Made by a program: the position numbers and the translations under genes
From: Megaleporinus macrocephalus
Taxonomy: Eukaryota; Chordata; Actinopteri; Characiformes; Anostomidae
Direction of reading: 5' to 3'
Assembly (NCBI GenBank): GCA_021613375.1
Contig: CM038725.1
Location: 38,197,824 to 38,261,823 of the forward strand
Length of the DNA: 64,000 bases
The notes under the pieces: generated by a model
The model's database searches: none
What the model was told of the DNA's origin: nothing
What the model saw: the letters and a program-made list of their open reading frames with translations, nothing else
Shown here: in pieces, positions 1 through 15,847 of the stretch
How positions within the stretch are numbered: the first letter of the stretch is position 1
Layout: every line of letters begins with the position of its first letter

Positions 1-810
<810 letters not shown>

Positions 811-1161
811 TTATCCCTGAAAGAAAAAAAAACAACACAACACATACTGAATGTGTAACGCAACAAATATAGTCTAATACAAATCCTCTTTCTAATCAAC
901 TCACAACTCAAGCTCTTCGAATAGATATCATGTCCACTGTAGTCATATAAATACTGAAATTATATAGAAACCACCACCATCACCAAATTTGATACCTTTT
1001 CTTATATGTATATTTTCATCTGAATGTCACTCTCCTCTTTTATAATTAAGATTTTTCTATTTTGCAACATGCTAGTTTGGTATGCTCTCAAAAACATTCA
1101 CATCATGTAAGACAATTTTAGACCCTAATAAATTATAGTGCTCTTACCCTTCTTGCACTTT

Positions 1162-1232
1162 ACAGACATAGGCTCATCTGAACAGCTCTAGAACAATATG
1201 TTCTATAGCTGTTCACATGAGCCTATATCTGT
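1162..1232. repeat. 34-bp-stem inverted repeat in intron 1
   Basis: Left arm 1162-1195 and right arm 1199-1232 pair at 31 of 34 positions with a 3-base loop (ATA). It lies in intron 1 of the gene at 1-708. The paralogous introns have the right-arm sequence but not the left arm, so the palindrome was formed locally. Confidence 0.85.
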
Positions 1233-1626
1233 ACAAATAGTTCTACACATCTTGGATAATGTAGAACATCAGTCACTATTTCTACATTAATTACACATAC
1301 ACCTTCAATATATCATCACCTCTTTATACACACTGTTTATAAGTTAATGATTGAGAAGAACTGATGTATTTGGAACTAACTTCAGAAAATATCAGAAACA
1401 AACTACTCTGTTTATTAAACCCAACTAGGAAAACATGATCAAGCAAATATTCTGGTCCCCCAGCAGCTCCCAATACTCAGCTTTGGTCTGAATGAAGCTG
1501 CTTCTGTGTGTCTGATCTATTTTAAAGAACATCAGATCTTATGTTTAGAACTCAGATGTGTCTCCAGCTGTTTGTCTCAGAGTGAATGAAGAACAATGAG
1601 TGTTAAAGTGTAGGACAGCTTCCTAC

Positions 1627-1780
1627 CTTCAATAGTTCAGTTCTGCTTTCTGTTCCTCCAACAACACTGTCCGAGCGCGGAGGAGGCGTGGACTGCTGAC
1701 CACAACACGATCTTCTGCTTCTCCACTTCAGTGCAGCTGGAGAAAGCTATAGCTAGTGAATTGGCGCCACCACCTGGCCG
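1627..1780 (-). promoter_or_regulatory. ZNF family promoter and noncoding exon 1 (copy 1)
   Basis: GC-rich module repeated through the window. Read on the minus strand it has a CCAGGTGGTGGCGC element (rc of 1764-1777), a stretch rich in CACGCCTCC and CCGCGCTCGG, and an exon end GAAG at 1630-1627 followed by the donor GTAGGA. No TATA box is visible. It sits 0.8 kb upstream of exon 2 of the partial gene at 1-708. That it is a promoter is inferred from position and conservation. Confidence 0.75.
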
Positions 1781-4700
1781 GAAGCAGCGCCACATTAAAG
1801 CACACGGTCACAAAAACAGGTGGAACCTTATTTATATATGGTCCTTATTTTGTGTCCCATTCGTATTGGGTCCCCAGAGCGTGTAAACGTGGACTGAAGA
1901 ATTCAAAGTGGATTTATAATTTAACATCACGTTATATATGATCTTTAACTCAGCTAGCAAGACAGATGTGGACCGGTTCCGGCTCTGGTCGGTAGTGTCT
2001 GCTGTTCCTCTTATATGGCCTGATCGAGGCTGTGTACCGGCGGACTGAGATATGGCCCGATTATTTGCTTTGGAGATCATCCATACTGTGTCCAACTCAA
2101 ATATTATCAATAATAATATGTATAATAAAATAATAGCATTAATAAAATAATTCACACACGTATTTGTAATTATTGTAAATATTAGTAAACAGTTTAATTA
2201 ATTTTAAACTGTTTACTGGTTTAACAACTAGGCTACTACTACAAATAAGATTTAATAATTGAATAAAACGTGTTATTATGTTTGTTCGTGGGCTAGAGTT
2301 TTTATATTGCGACCAGATATAATCTCTCTAATGATTATAGATATGAGGGACTGTGATTATTGAAAAGAATGAACTCCTAATGAGTAATTGCGACTGATTC
2401 GCGGTCTTTTTTGTTTCGGTCCAGCGCGAGCTCTGACTTCAGCTCAGTTCCATCAGTATGAATTACCTCAGTACATTTTCTTCAAATTTAACCTTATATC
2501 TGTGTATCCAGAGCGCTAACGTGTTTTGGTGTCGCTCAAAGGCAGTTAAAGTGAACATGTATCGCTACGTTTTTCTACCAAATTCCACATAGCCTATACC
2601 TGTTTAGTTTAATTTCAGAAATGAAGGCAGGGGAGGTCGAAAATCAAAATAAGAACTGGTAATGTGGCAAATCCAGGGAGAGTCTGGCATTTACGGTACA
2701 CCTCTGGATCAAATCTGGCCCTAGCCCGACTTAGGGCCAAGTCACTTGGCCAGACTCAGGTCAGAACTATCAGTCCGGGCTGGGGCAATTTTGCTAGCTT
2801 GGAATTTAATGTTTCATCAAAATTCAAATTGTTATAAAGTACAATGTGCAAAATCCAGCCACTATAAGTATCTCTGTATGTGGTACTGTCTCATCTGGAC
2901 AGTCTGAAATTTGAAAACACCCATTCCTAATTTTTGTGATGAAGTATACCCCAAAACTACAGAGATGATACAATTTAATAAGAAAAACTTCCTGGCATGG
3001 TTACAGCAAAATAAGACTTGTAATAAAAGAAATGTTATTAAAAAAGGCAATATGGAAAAACATCCCAAGAGATTAACATTTTACAAAAACACACAAAACT
3101 TCACATTCCAAAGGATTAACTAAAAACCTAAAAAAGAAAGAAAAAAAGAAAGAAGGAGAAGATATATAGATATATAAAGAAAAAAATATGGTCTAAATTA
3201 TGTATATATTTATGCCAATTGTATGTAGAAAATCTACATAAAGAATTGCATACACATACTAATTTAACATTACCCATTATATGATTGTAAGGCAGACTTG
3301 GATTGTTTTAAGATAACTGAACTGAACGCAGTATCACTGGTAAGATTTCAGGGAGTTTTCACAGATTTTGTTTGCTAGTGTTGGACCGAATCACTTGAGC
3401 TCATAAACTTGGTTACCCATTGGTTTGGTTTGTTTTCACACGGAGAAAAACCAAACACAATTAAAAACCATGTAAGATCGTTCACTCTACCTATTGGTTA
3501 GATGTGTATAAAGCAGGACCAAAAAGGTAAATACTGGAAAAAGGTCCTGTGTTCTGGGCTTGTGCATGTTTCTGTGCAATTTAACTTGGAGCAACAGCAG
3601 ACATGGCTTTTGTTCATAGCTGTACTCATTGTCTGGGTATACGAGGCTAAACTACACCAGCAGAACGTTAAATTTACTTCCAGAGCACGGTCACATTCCA
3701 TGATGCAAAGCCCACCTGGCTGTGGGAGCGTTTAGCTCAAACTTGCAGAGTATGCCCTGTAGTTGGTTGGATCAAGTTCAAATAACATCAATCAGACCCA
3801 AGTCCTTGTCTAGCCCCTGCTACAATCTTCAAGGTCATATTTCTTTCACTATAGTCCTAGTTAAACTAGTTAACCTGTAAGAAAGACTCATGAATCCAAG
3901 AACACTGGCAATGTCTGTCAAACTTCCATCACTGCAAACAAAATGCTATGCTAAATTAAAAGTAAACAACTTAACTAAGTGAGACTGCTCACTGAGCCAC
4001 CCTCATCCAAGACCTGTTTTGCGTGTGTTTCTTTTTGCCATGGTTTCTCTATTTGACGTGTCTACCAAATGGTTCATCTCCACCATGTGAAGTCTCTTGC
4101 AGACACCCCCTGTGCATTCGTGGAATTGTGGATTCTTGTGTCCGTAACACCTCAGGGGGTGTGTTTTTTCTGTCTGTAAGTGATGAGTTTATAAACCAGA
4201 TTACTTTGGAAGGAGAGCAGGCGCAATATACTCCTTTCTTCTAAATCTCCTCTCCTGGGTTCTTAAAGAAACCAACGATTCTCGCTAAACAGAAGACAAC
4301 AGCCCTAATGTCCTCTTTGAATTGTACACTTTTAGGACATTGATGAAAGGTGAGTGGAGAGGCTGATGATTTCCTTATAACACTAAATTGGACACATTTG
4401 AATGTAAATGGTTTTCTGTTGTGCAAGATGCGTCTCTTGCCAATGTGCAAAGTTGATGTTTAACATTACCTACATTCAAGGAGTTAATTTCTTCCAGTTG
4501 TCGAGCCATCTTGTAATTGGTTTATGTGTGAAATGTCACAGGATCATGGTGGATTGGGAGTAACTGCCTTCACAAAAATATGGTCTAATGTGCACTTACA
4601 AGAGGGTGAGCATGCTTGTTGTAGAAAATTAAACTACAAGGCACTCTACCACCTTGCACAAGTGCAAGTCCTATGACAGGGCCATACACAGGGACACCAG

Positions 4701-5100
4701 CTCAAGTCAAACCAAGCTCTTTACACATAAAGAAGTGAAATACTAACTCAAACTAAACACAAAAACACTGCTTACTCTGCCTTAGTATAAAGAGTCTATC
4801 ATGTCCATCATCATTTATGTGTTATGCAGACTAGTACTCTTCTCTCTCCACACTGGAGAAAAGCCATGCTCCTCCATGATCCCTGGCACATGTGTGTGTG
4901 TACAGAGGAGAAGCACATATTGTGCTTGGTGGACAGGCCGTGATTTTGCCTCTCCACCACCAAAGCATATTTCATTAATGAAACTATACTCAATTTTATA
5001 TTTGTGTATTCGAAACAGTGTAAAACAAACTAAGCATTAGTCTTTAGGTTACACTCATGAGTGCACTTCTTAACAATCTTAAAATGCCTGAAAATACTCT
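1781..5100. other. Intergenic, no gene recognised
   Basis: No convincing coding region. A/GA-rich tract at 3127-3190. The segment at about 3190-3340 resembles the 3' flank of other family members (near 19.38, 25.33 and 32.28 kb), so it is part of the duplicated unit downstream of the gene at 5101-6048. Around 3370-3480 there are transposon-like inverted motifs (GGTTTGGTTTG-type) that I cannot assign to a family. Short open frames here look random. Confidence 0.5.
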
Positions 5101-6075
<975 letters not shown>

Positions 6076-6464
6076 CTAAACAATCTTCTTGGTAGAATGT
6101 CCTGATGTGCTTGCGGCAGCACATTTCATCTGGTTAGGAAAGTGCAGAGAAAACTTGAAACAGGACATCATTTACTCCTGAAAGAAGAAAAAACATGTTC
6201 TTAATGGGCAATGCAACCAAATGTATTCTGATCAAAATCACTAATCACATCCTATGCATGACAAACTGGAAACATGCTATACTATGTATATTCTAAAACA
6301 GCCATGTACTCTAAAAAGCTGTAGAAAGACGTGTTATTAAAGACAACTGACTCATACAACGGACAAGAAATATACACAGAACAGCCACCTCCACGTACTA
6401 TAAATGAACACTTCAATGAACAAATGAATAAATGAACACTGGCTGCTGCTCTTCATACATTCAC

Positions 6465-6710
6465 ATAAAAGCACATGCAACTTTTATTTTTAACTATAAA
6501 AAAGAAAAAAGTTTACTTTAATTGTATTTATTTCAACTTATAATATATTATTATACTTTATATATTTTGTATATATTTTTATTATCTCTTTTTTGTTATC
6601 TTTATCTATAAGTGAATGGAGGAACAGCAAAGTAAGAGTTTCATTGTACAGTGTAACTGTCTGTTTCTGCTGTGCATATGACAATAAAACTCTTGAATCT
6701 TAAATCTTCA
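6465..6710 (+). mobile_element. LINE 3' end (L2/CR1-like)
   Basis: AT-rich tract followed by a tail of the type TGCATATGACAATAAAACTC at 6675-6694, typical of fish L2-like LINE 3' ends. No coding part remains. It lies in intron 1 of the gene at 5101-6048. Confidence 0.55.
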
Positions 6711-7590
6711 ACGGTTTAACATTTATAGCCTATAGTCCATCTAATTCACTGCATACAGTCTTTATCCCCTAGCAAGTGTCCAATAGAGGGGGCAGTGAAG
6801 TTACCACCTTAGTGAGGGAGGTTACCACCTGAACTAGACCATTAAGCTCCTCAACCGCTCTCAAACAATACAACCCCCTCTAAAAAGACCCCCCACAACA
6901 ACCATAGACACTCCTACTAGCTCTTAATCTACCAGCCACTGATCAGCAACCCCCACCCAGATATTCACAGTTCTCAGGAAGCTCTTCATATTGTTCTAGA
7001 ACAAACTGCTGTTTTCTCACCACCTCTGTACAAATAGTTCTACCATCTTGGATAATGTAGAACATCAGTTACTATTTCTACATTAATTACACATACACCT
7101 TCAACATATCATCATCTCTTTATACACACTGTTAAGTAAATGATTGAGAAGATCTGCTTTATGTGTTCAAACTGGCAATAGAGAAAAAAGTCATGTACAT
7201 GAAGATCATCTTTACAGTTAGTTTGAAAATGAAGGAGTTGACTTGATAACTTTAGTAGCACAGAAGCACATCAGATACACCAACAATCACAAAGTCTTGA
7301 TCTGAAGAACATGTTTTTGATGTGTTTGATGTATTTGGAACTAACTTGGTAAATAAATCAGAAACAAACTTCTCTGTTGATCAAACCCAACTAGGAAAAC
7401 ATGACCAAGCAAATATTCTGGTCCAGCAGCAACAGCAGCTGCTATTTCCCAGCTCTGGTCTGAATAAAGCTGCTTCTGTGTGTCTGATCTATTTTAAAGA
7501 ACATCAGATCTTATGGTTAGAACTCAGATGTGTCTCCAGCTGTTTGTTTCAGAGTGAATGAAGAACAATGAGTGTCGAACAGCTTCCTAC

Positions 7591-7750
7591 CTTCAATAGT
7601 TCAGCTCTGCTTTCTGTTCCTCCAACAACACTGTCCGAGCGCGGAGGAAGCGTGGACTGCTGACCACAACACGATCTTCTGCTTCTCCACTTAAGTGCAG
7701 TTGGACAAAGCTATAGTTACACAATTGGCGCCACCTATTGGCCTGGCACC
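7591..7750 (-). promoter_or_regulatory. ZNF family promoter and noncoding exon 1 (copy 2)
   Basis: Same module as at 1627-1780, with the GAAG|GTAGGA donor at 7591/7590. The GGCGCCACC element here reads GGCGCCACCTATTGG (7728-7742). On the minus strand, CCAATAGGTGGCGC matches the CTCF core consensus at 13 of 14 positions, better than the other copies. It serves the gene at 5101-6048; the intron is about 1.4 kb. Confidence 0.75.
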
Positions 7751-8784
7751 GCACGTTCATGAAAGCATGACAGGGAATGGTCGTTATTTTAAATGCCATC
7801 GGAATTCCGTCAAGACCATGCATCATAATAAATCCTAATATCTAGCACGTACTATCATGATAGTTTAGTGATTCTAAAGCGACTGATTTAAATCAATTAG
7901 TTATGTGCTCTGTGTATAATCGAACCCCTTATCAGTATTTATAACATGTCTTTTTTAAAATTTAAAAGCCGTGAAATCATTTATATGTACAGTCTGAGTT
8001 GGATAAAAGTAAGTAAAAAAATTAAGTAGATACGTGCAGTCACATTTAGCTCTACAGCCTATAATATTGAGTAGATATAAATAAAATCTGTAGTCAAAAC
8101 TATTTTTAAAAATTGAGCAGATATTATTGATGACTACAAAATTATGCTACATGCACTAAATGATTTTATTTAATGCTACTCATACTGGACTTACCAGTTA
8201 TCAAAATGTACTAAATTTTTTTAATTGTTTTTCCATTTTCCTCCAGGAGGACTTCACATTAATTTATATAATGAAATCAAGTATAAATAAAGCAACTATA
8301 CACGCATTAATATTTAAACATTTATTCCGTCATCAGTGTAACACATAACATTAAATTTTCTTTGAAAATGAAATATGTAGAAAAGTATATTCAGTTGAAT
8401 TTAACTTGGCCATCTTAAATATAGATTAAATACAGCAACAGCAGCAGATCATTTAATTTAAGACGCCATACAACAGTAAACAGAGAAAACAGGGCCCGTT
8501 TGAGATTAATAAAAATCTTTGATTACACAATAATAAAACCATTACTGTAGAACTTTATATAGCCTAACTAAACTACTTCTTGTCTTGAAACTTTATATGT
8601 AAAATGCTATGAGAAAAAATGGTTAAGCTGAACTGCATATGACTAAAACCAATGACTGTAGAAAACCTTGACAGCACAACTTCTCACAAAAAGCGAAGCT
8701 GAAAAGTGACTACAGAGTTTAAAGGAAGATTTTGGTGTGAAGGTGGTGATCCTCTGAAACTCTGTCATACTGAATTACTGAAAC

Positions 8785-9445
8785 AGTATTAAATAGTAAA
8801 ATGTCATTAAACAGTAAAAACAGTATTAAACCAAAAAACAGCATTAAACAGTAAAGCTGTATTAAACAGTAAAACCAGTATTAACCAGTAAAAACGGCAT
8901 TAAACAGTAAAAACGGCAATAAATAGCAAAAAGCAGTATTAAACAGTAAAACAGTATTAAATAGTTAAAACAGTATTAAACAGTAAAACAGCATTAAACA
9001 GTAAAACAGTATTAAACAGTAAAAACAGTATTAACTAGTAAAAACGGCATTAAACAGTAAAAACGGCAATAAATAGTAAAAAACAGTATTAAACAGTAAA
9101 ACATTATTAAACAGTAAAAACAGTATTGAAGAGTAAAAATGACATTAAACTGTAAAAAGGGCAATAAATAGTAAAAAACAGTATTAAACAGTAAAACAGT
9201 ATTGAACATTAAAAACAGCATTGAACAGTAAAAACAATATTAAACACTAAAAACTGTATTAAACATTAAACACAGCATTGAACAGTAAAAAACAATATTA
9301 AACACTAAAAACTGTATTAAACATTAAAAACAGCATTGAACAGTAAAAACAATATTAAACAGTAAAAACTGTATTAAAGAGTCAAACGGTATTAAACAGT
9401 AAAGACAGCATTAAACAGTGAAAACAGTATTAAACAGTAAAACAG
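8785..9445. repeat. Minisatellite, 17-20 bp unit
   Basis: About 35 degenerate copies of a unit like ACAGTATTAAACAGTAAAA, with variants AACGGCAATAAATAG and CAGCATTGAACAG. Reading frames through it on either strand are low-complexity and are not genes. Confidence 0.95.
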
Positions 9446-9659
9446 TATAAAAGAAACAAGTAAAATTAAATAAATTCTAAGTACAACAGCATAAACAAAA
9501 AGTCATTGTACAAACTACTATATTAATATTACATAACATAAACCAGTGCACCTTTTATAAATAATATAAATAACAGTACCAGTGCAAACCACCTATGACA
9601 TATTTTAGCATAATATTCTAAACACAAACAGCAAGAGAGTAAATGTTTGCTGTAGCTAT

Positions 9660-9985
9660 TATTATTGACTATTATAAGAAGACTATTATTATTAACTGTT
9701 ATAAGAAGACTATTTTTATTGACTATTATAAAAAGACTATTCTCATTGACCATTATAAAAAGACTATTCTCATTGACCATTATTAAAAAAAAGACTATTA
9801 TTATTGACTATTATAAGAAGACTATTATTATTAACTGTTATAAGAAGACTATTTTTATTGACTATTATAAGAAGACTATTATTATTAACTGTTATAAGAA
9901 GACTATTTTTATTGACTATTATAAAAAAAAACTATTTTTATTGACTGTTATAAGCAGACTATTATTATTATTAACAACTATAGGA
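9660..9985. repeat. Minisatellite, 27-bp unit with 54-bp higher-order pattern
   Basis: Units begin at 9667, 9694, 9721, 9748 and so on, alternating GACTATTATAAGAAG and AACTGTTATAAGAAG types. Because 27 is divisible by three, a 112-codon frame stays open across it, giving a 9-residue repeat; this is not a gene. Confidence 0.95.
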
Positions 9986-10492
9986 AGTGTCAAGACTGTC
10001 TAGCTAACTAAGATGCAAATAAAAATGTTTGCCTGGTTTCTTCAGGCAGATAGTGGATGCTTCATGCAGGCAGCTCATTTAATGCTGAATCTTCTCATTT
10101 TTTAATGAAGGTTTGTCCCAACACCTAAACAGTCTTCTTTTGCTAGATAGTAGCTATTTATTAAATTAATGAACTTTGCCTCTGATGGAAACTGTTACTA
10201 CACATAAGAAAGTGTACATTTATCACATCTTCTTTTCGTTTTTCTCCCCCCTGGGCTCCAGAGGGAGGAAATTCACCAGGCCAATGTCCAGACCATCATT
10301 TCTAAACTGATACGATTCAGTGGCATATCCTGTTTACTTAAATAGCCTAGTGTCAGCATCTTATACCATCAGCAACTGAAACACACAATAAACAAATAAT
10401 GAAATATTTAATACATGGACCCAGACTGCGGTCTGCCTATTAGTGACCTCTGGCCTATACCGTCTGTGCGACGGGCCCGCTCTGGTCACTGG

Positions 10493-10610
10493 TTACACTT
10501 TAACACTCATTGTTCTTCATTCACTCTGAGACAAACAGCTGGAGACACAGCTGAGTTCTGAACATAAGATCTGATCTTTAAAATAGATCAGGCACACAGA
10601 AGCAGCTTCA
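10493..10610 (+). other. Intron-1 fragment of a ZNF unit without its promoter
   Basis: Plus-strand match to the first part of family intron 1 (ACACTTTAACACTCATTG ... GACAAACAGCTGGAG). The junction is abrupt at about 10493: the donor, exon 1 and promoter normally found just upstream are replaced by unrelated sequence. This would be the upstream part of the unit containing the relic at 11880-12362 and the gene at 14125-14991. Confidence 0.75.
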
Positions 10611-10796
10611 GTCTTCTGTCTTCTGAGTTTCTCTCAGGATCAGAGAAACTGTGGTGGGTCTTTGGGATCACGTAGGGATCTTAGTGTTAACTCTTAAACA
10701 TAATTTCGTGTTAATCTGTTCATATTGAGTGTGTTATCACGTTTGTGTATTTTGATTTGCTTGTTGTTGGGGAACGTTTTTGGATGTGATGCTTTA

Positions 10797-10810
10797 CCGC
10801 CACCTACTGG
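10797..10810 (-). promoter_or_regulatory. CTCF-like motif, full consensus match
   Basis: The minus strand reads CCAGTAGGTGGCGG, matching the vertebrate CTCF core CCASYAGRKGGCRS at all 14 positions. Binding is not shown. It lies between the promoterless intron fragment and the ZNF relic. Confidence 0.45.
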
Positions 10811-10869
10811 TGTGGCATTATTGCTCAACAACTTTAGGAGAAAACAGTCCAAGCAATGGAAATTCCAGT

Positions 10870-11765
10870 TTTAAATATTTATATATATATATAAAGTTTT
10901 TTTTTTTGAAAAGTTTTTTTAATTCTGCATAATGTGTTTATGATATAAAAATATTAGGCTTATAATAATTCTATACACTAATTACAGTAGCAGAATTGGA
11001 ATGGGCCTGACTTAATCATACTACTTGCATTTATATTACTTTTTAATAAATATATATATCAGGCAATAAGGGACAGCCTTTAGAAAGGGCCCAATGATTA
11101 CCTACTTATTATAGGAACTTTTTGATGAACCTCTTGTTGGTTGCCCTCATACTCAATGTTGATAGTATCCAAAAACTTTAGCTTTTGTTTCATTAGACCA
11201 CAACACTTGATCCAAAATGTCTCTGGTTATCTAAGAGTTATTTGTGTAATCCAGATATTGACATCTGAGAGCTTCACAGTAACCTTCCGATCATCTTTCC
11301 AAGTAGATGATTTTTTTTTTCAGAGATATTTTTTGACAAGAAATTGCGTGACTTCAGTAGCTACTTGTAGAAGTATTTATTGTCGGATCATAAGTCTTTT
11401 TACAAGAGGTTAAGCCCATTACATAGTTGATTATACTCTGAAATAGTCTATATAGCAAAATATAACAATCATGTCAAGCCAATTCTCCAGTAACATTCAA
11501 CAGGTTTGGAATAATTTTGTTTACCACAAGGCCTGATGGTTGACATAATCCCAGTCATGGGGAAACATACCTAAACCCTGAAGTTATAAGTGGCTGCATG
11601 ATGACATGACTTTGGTAATTTATATGTATATTTGAGGTTGAGTAATTTGATAGTTGGTTTTTCTACATCAGATGGAATGGGTTCTTCTTTTTGTTGATGT
11701 AAGTAAATTTGTATCAGACTATTTTTGTGTTGTGAATTTCTTTTTGTGTAGAACATAGGACTACG
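10870..11765. other. AT-rich intergenic, no gene recognised
   Basis: Low-complexity (TA)n/(T)n at 10880-10925 and otherwise unique AT-rich sequence. Open frames such as 11141-11413 (+) resemble no protein family I recognise. Confidence 0.5.
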
Positions 11766-11769
11766 ATTG

Positions 11770-11861
11770 TTCAAGGGCACTACAGTGCCGGCCCTGGGGA
11801 TTGAACCGGCAACCTCCCGGTCATAAGACCGGATCCCTAACCTTCAGGCCACGACTGCCCC
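11770..11861 (-). mobile_element. tRNA-derived SINE, truncated
   Basis: On the minus strand it starts GGGGCAGTCGTGGCCTG and contains a polymerase III B-box-like GGTTCAATCC. Only the tRNA-like head remains. Its 5' end stops 18 bases before the exon 2 acceptor of the ZNF relic (AG at 11878-11879). Confidence 0.8.
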
Positions 11862-11879
11862 TGTTTCCTCTTCTTGCAG

Positions 11880-12725
<846 letters not shown>

Positions 12726-12777
12726 CTAGAGTATATACTCTGTTGTATTAATAAGTGCTACACAAGTGAGACACTCT

Positions 12778-12850
12778 ACACTCCAGCTCAGCAGGTGGCG
12801 GTAATGCATCACCTTACGTCCTACAGATGAAGAAGAGAAGAAGAAGAACT
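12778..12850 (+). repeat. Fish interspersed repeat ending in GAAGAAGAAG
   Basis: The sequence CAGCAGGTGGCGGTAATGC followed within 50 bases by GAAGAAGAGAAGAAGAAG is a pattern I recognise from dispersed fish repeats. It includes a 13/14 CTCF-core match at 12788-12801 (+). Confidence 0.5.
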
Positions 12851-14008
12851 CCTCTGACTCTAATAATACAGCTTGCATGGACCACCCGGTATACCATTGA
12901 AGTAAGAACCTGTGTTACATCAGTCTGAGGGTCTGATCATTTTATTTTCTTATTTAGATCTAAGGCTAAAGGTTAGCAAAAATGCTAATTAGCTCCATCT
13001 TTAATATAACAGGATTGAATTAAAGTACTTACAATATGATTGAATGTAAAACTACAATATAAAAATCTAGAAAAAATCTGTGTTACTGTCAAATCTGCCT
13101 TGAGTAGCATCAAATCCAGGTCCCAAACACCTCTGCACGCCCCTCATAGTGTGCTTTAGGAATTCTAGCCTCCGCAGACGAACAGATTTGCCTGAATTGT
13201 GATGTGCTGATATTTTTAGCTCTATTATGAGCTGTTGAGCTGCAGGAGTCGATTTTGATTTTCAACCTAGTGCACTGTAGGGAGCAGGGAGTTGTTTGTG
13301 AGTTAAATATCTAGAGATTTTTCTGACTTATGTGTGATTTAAATTGTGATCATTGTTTATCATTATAATGTTGTATTTTTTGGCCAAGAAGAGCAGTAAT
13401 TGGTCAAGCAGTAACAGGCTCTGTGTTATTAAGTACATTTTCCTCACTGAGAACTTCAGTTTCATATTATAATGATCTGTTCCCCTCTTAAACAGTGCAG
13501 CACTTTTATATTGGCACTCATTAGGCATTTGTGAAAAATTAATTAACTGGTCCCAAACATAATAAATCCATTAAATGATACAATGGCTTTATTCCATTAT
13601 GTCTATATGATCAGAGTATAATAGAGCTTGACTGAGCACCACACTCTTACTGGGACACTTCTTACATACTGCTTGGCTAGAGAGACATCAAATGTGTACA
13701 TGACACATCTGGCCGGTAGTATTGGTCCATCAATATTTATTATGCTCGGAAATTGTCTATACATCTTGTGGATTAAGGTCTTATGAGTTAATAAAGGACA
13801 ATAAAGGTCAGGACGTGATAGTTGTTTTGGAATATTCCCAGTCATTTCAGTGATCTACATGTCTAGTTGAAGATTCCGAGTGATTAGGCTATTGATTTAT
13901 CACATCAGGTAGAAGTAAAGAAAATTATTTTGTATACTGTTCATGACTTGGATCAAACTGTTTTTGTTGCATTGAATGTGGATTTTATACTTTCTTTGTT
14001 TTTACCAG
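12851..14008. other. Intergenic/intronic, nothing recognised
   Basis: No coding region or known repeat that I can support. The last part ends in the exon 2 acceptor TTTTTACCAG of the gene at 14125-14991. Confidence 0.5.
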
Positions 14009-14010
14009 AA

Positions 14011-14067
14011 ATGAACTGTGTTAAAGTCTTCGGCACTTCCCAGCCCAGCTTAAACCTGTTTCTTTAA
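14011..14067 (+). promoter_or_regulatory. Upstream ORF in 5' leader
   Basis: ATG two bases after the exon 2 boundary, encoding 18 residues beginning MNCVKVFG and containing QPSLN, then TAA. Similar short uORFs occur at the same place in several paralogues. Confidence 0.55.
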
Positions 14068-14118
14068 ACACGTCAAGACATTCCACCAAGAGGATTGTTA
14101 AGCTGCGGAATGTGATAA

Positions 14119-14991
<873 letters not shown>

Positions 14992-15049
14992 CTTCAGTTA
15001 GTGGGTGTAACTTTAACACATTTTGCTATTAAAACACCAATCGTTTGAA

Positions 15050-15275
15050 CAGGTCACCAGTCCATCGCATGGCCAACACAAAATCACTCACACCTACAGA
15101 CATTTTAGAGTGGCCGATCAACCTAACATGCATGAGTACCCAGAGGAAACCCACTCAAGCATGGATAGAACATGCACACTCCTCACAGGACGGCCCAGAC
15201 CAGGAATCAAACCTGGATCGTCTTGCTGTGAGGCAACAGTGCTCACCAGTACAGCACCTTGCCACCTGAACTATT
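15050..15275. mobile_element. Dispersed fish repeat (copy 1 of 2)
   Basis: GGTCACCAGTCCATCGCATGG ... TTTAGAGTGGCC ... CTAACATGCATG ... GAGGAAACCCACTCAAGC ... GAACATGCACACTCC ... CTTGCTGTGAGGC. I recognise this as a widespread fish interspersed repeat; class uncertain. Another copy is at 50025-50255. Confidence 0.75.
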
Positions 15276-15439
15276 CCAATTTAGCATTATTATAGTTTTT
15301 TCCATCTTTTAATACTTTTATTTAAGGTCCTGTAATCCTGAAACACAGTCTCTTCTCCTTTTAAGATTAACAGTGTGGTCACATAAATTACATATGTCTG
15401 CTTTTTTCATAGTGACTTTGGACTTTACAGAGAAGACTC

Positions 15440-15840
15440 TCACCTTGTCACCTTCCTAGTTCATCTATATTGAAATAAAGGTATAACAAGCTTCTCATCG
15501 CTGTAATAATTATGGCTAACATCCAGAGTAACTGCCACATGCAGCTCAGACAGCAGCTAGACAGGCTAGGTAGGTGGTCACAGGTATCTGGAGCCATGCT
15601 GACTGCAGTGCATCCCACAGCTGCTGGAGGGAGCGCGGAGGAGGATCCATAGGACGAACACCACTGTCCAGGTGGTTCCACAGATGCTCAATTGGGTTAA
15701 AGTCTGAGAAATCAGTGGTCCAGAGTGGCACCTGGAAGTCTTGGTCAGCTCTTCCATTTCTTCCATGGACATTTCTAGTCTTGTGACGTGTCACATGGTC
15801 TTGCTGGAAGATCCCATTTCCCAGACCAGAATGCTGCTAC
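15440..15840 (-). mobile_element. Tc1-like transposase remnant
   Basis: The minus strand encodes the C-terminal part of a Tc1/mariner DDE transposase: FNPIEHLWNHLD followed by PRSLQQLWDALQSAW. The open piece spans 15546-15794; terminal repeats are not recognised. Confidence 0.75.
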
Positions 15841-15847
15841 CAGATGT

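Noticed and set aside
4840..4880. HTGEKP-like peptide on the plus strand
   Set aside because: Only seven or eight residues match the finger linker and there are no cysteines or histidines in the right places around it; could be chance.
8785..9445. Possible CRISPR array
   Set aside because: Repeats are directly adjacent and variable with no unique spacers; this is a minisatellite in a vertebrate genome.
9665..10003. 112-codon open frame on the plus strand
   Set aside because: Produced by the 27-bp minisatellite; low-complexity peptide.
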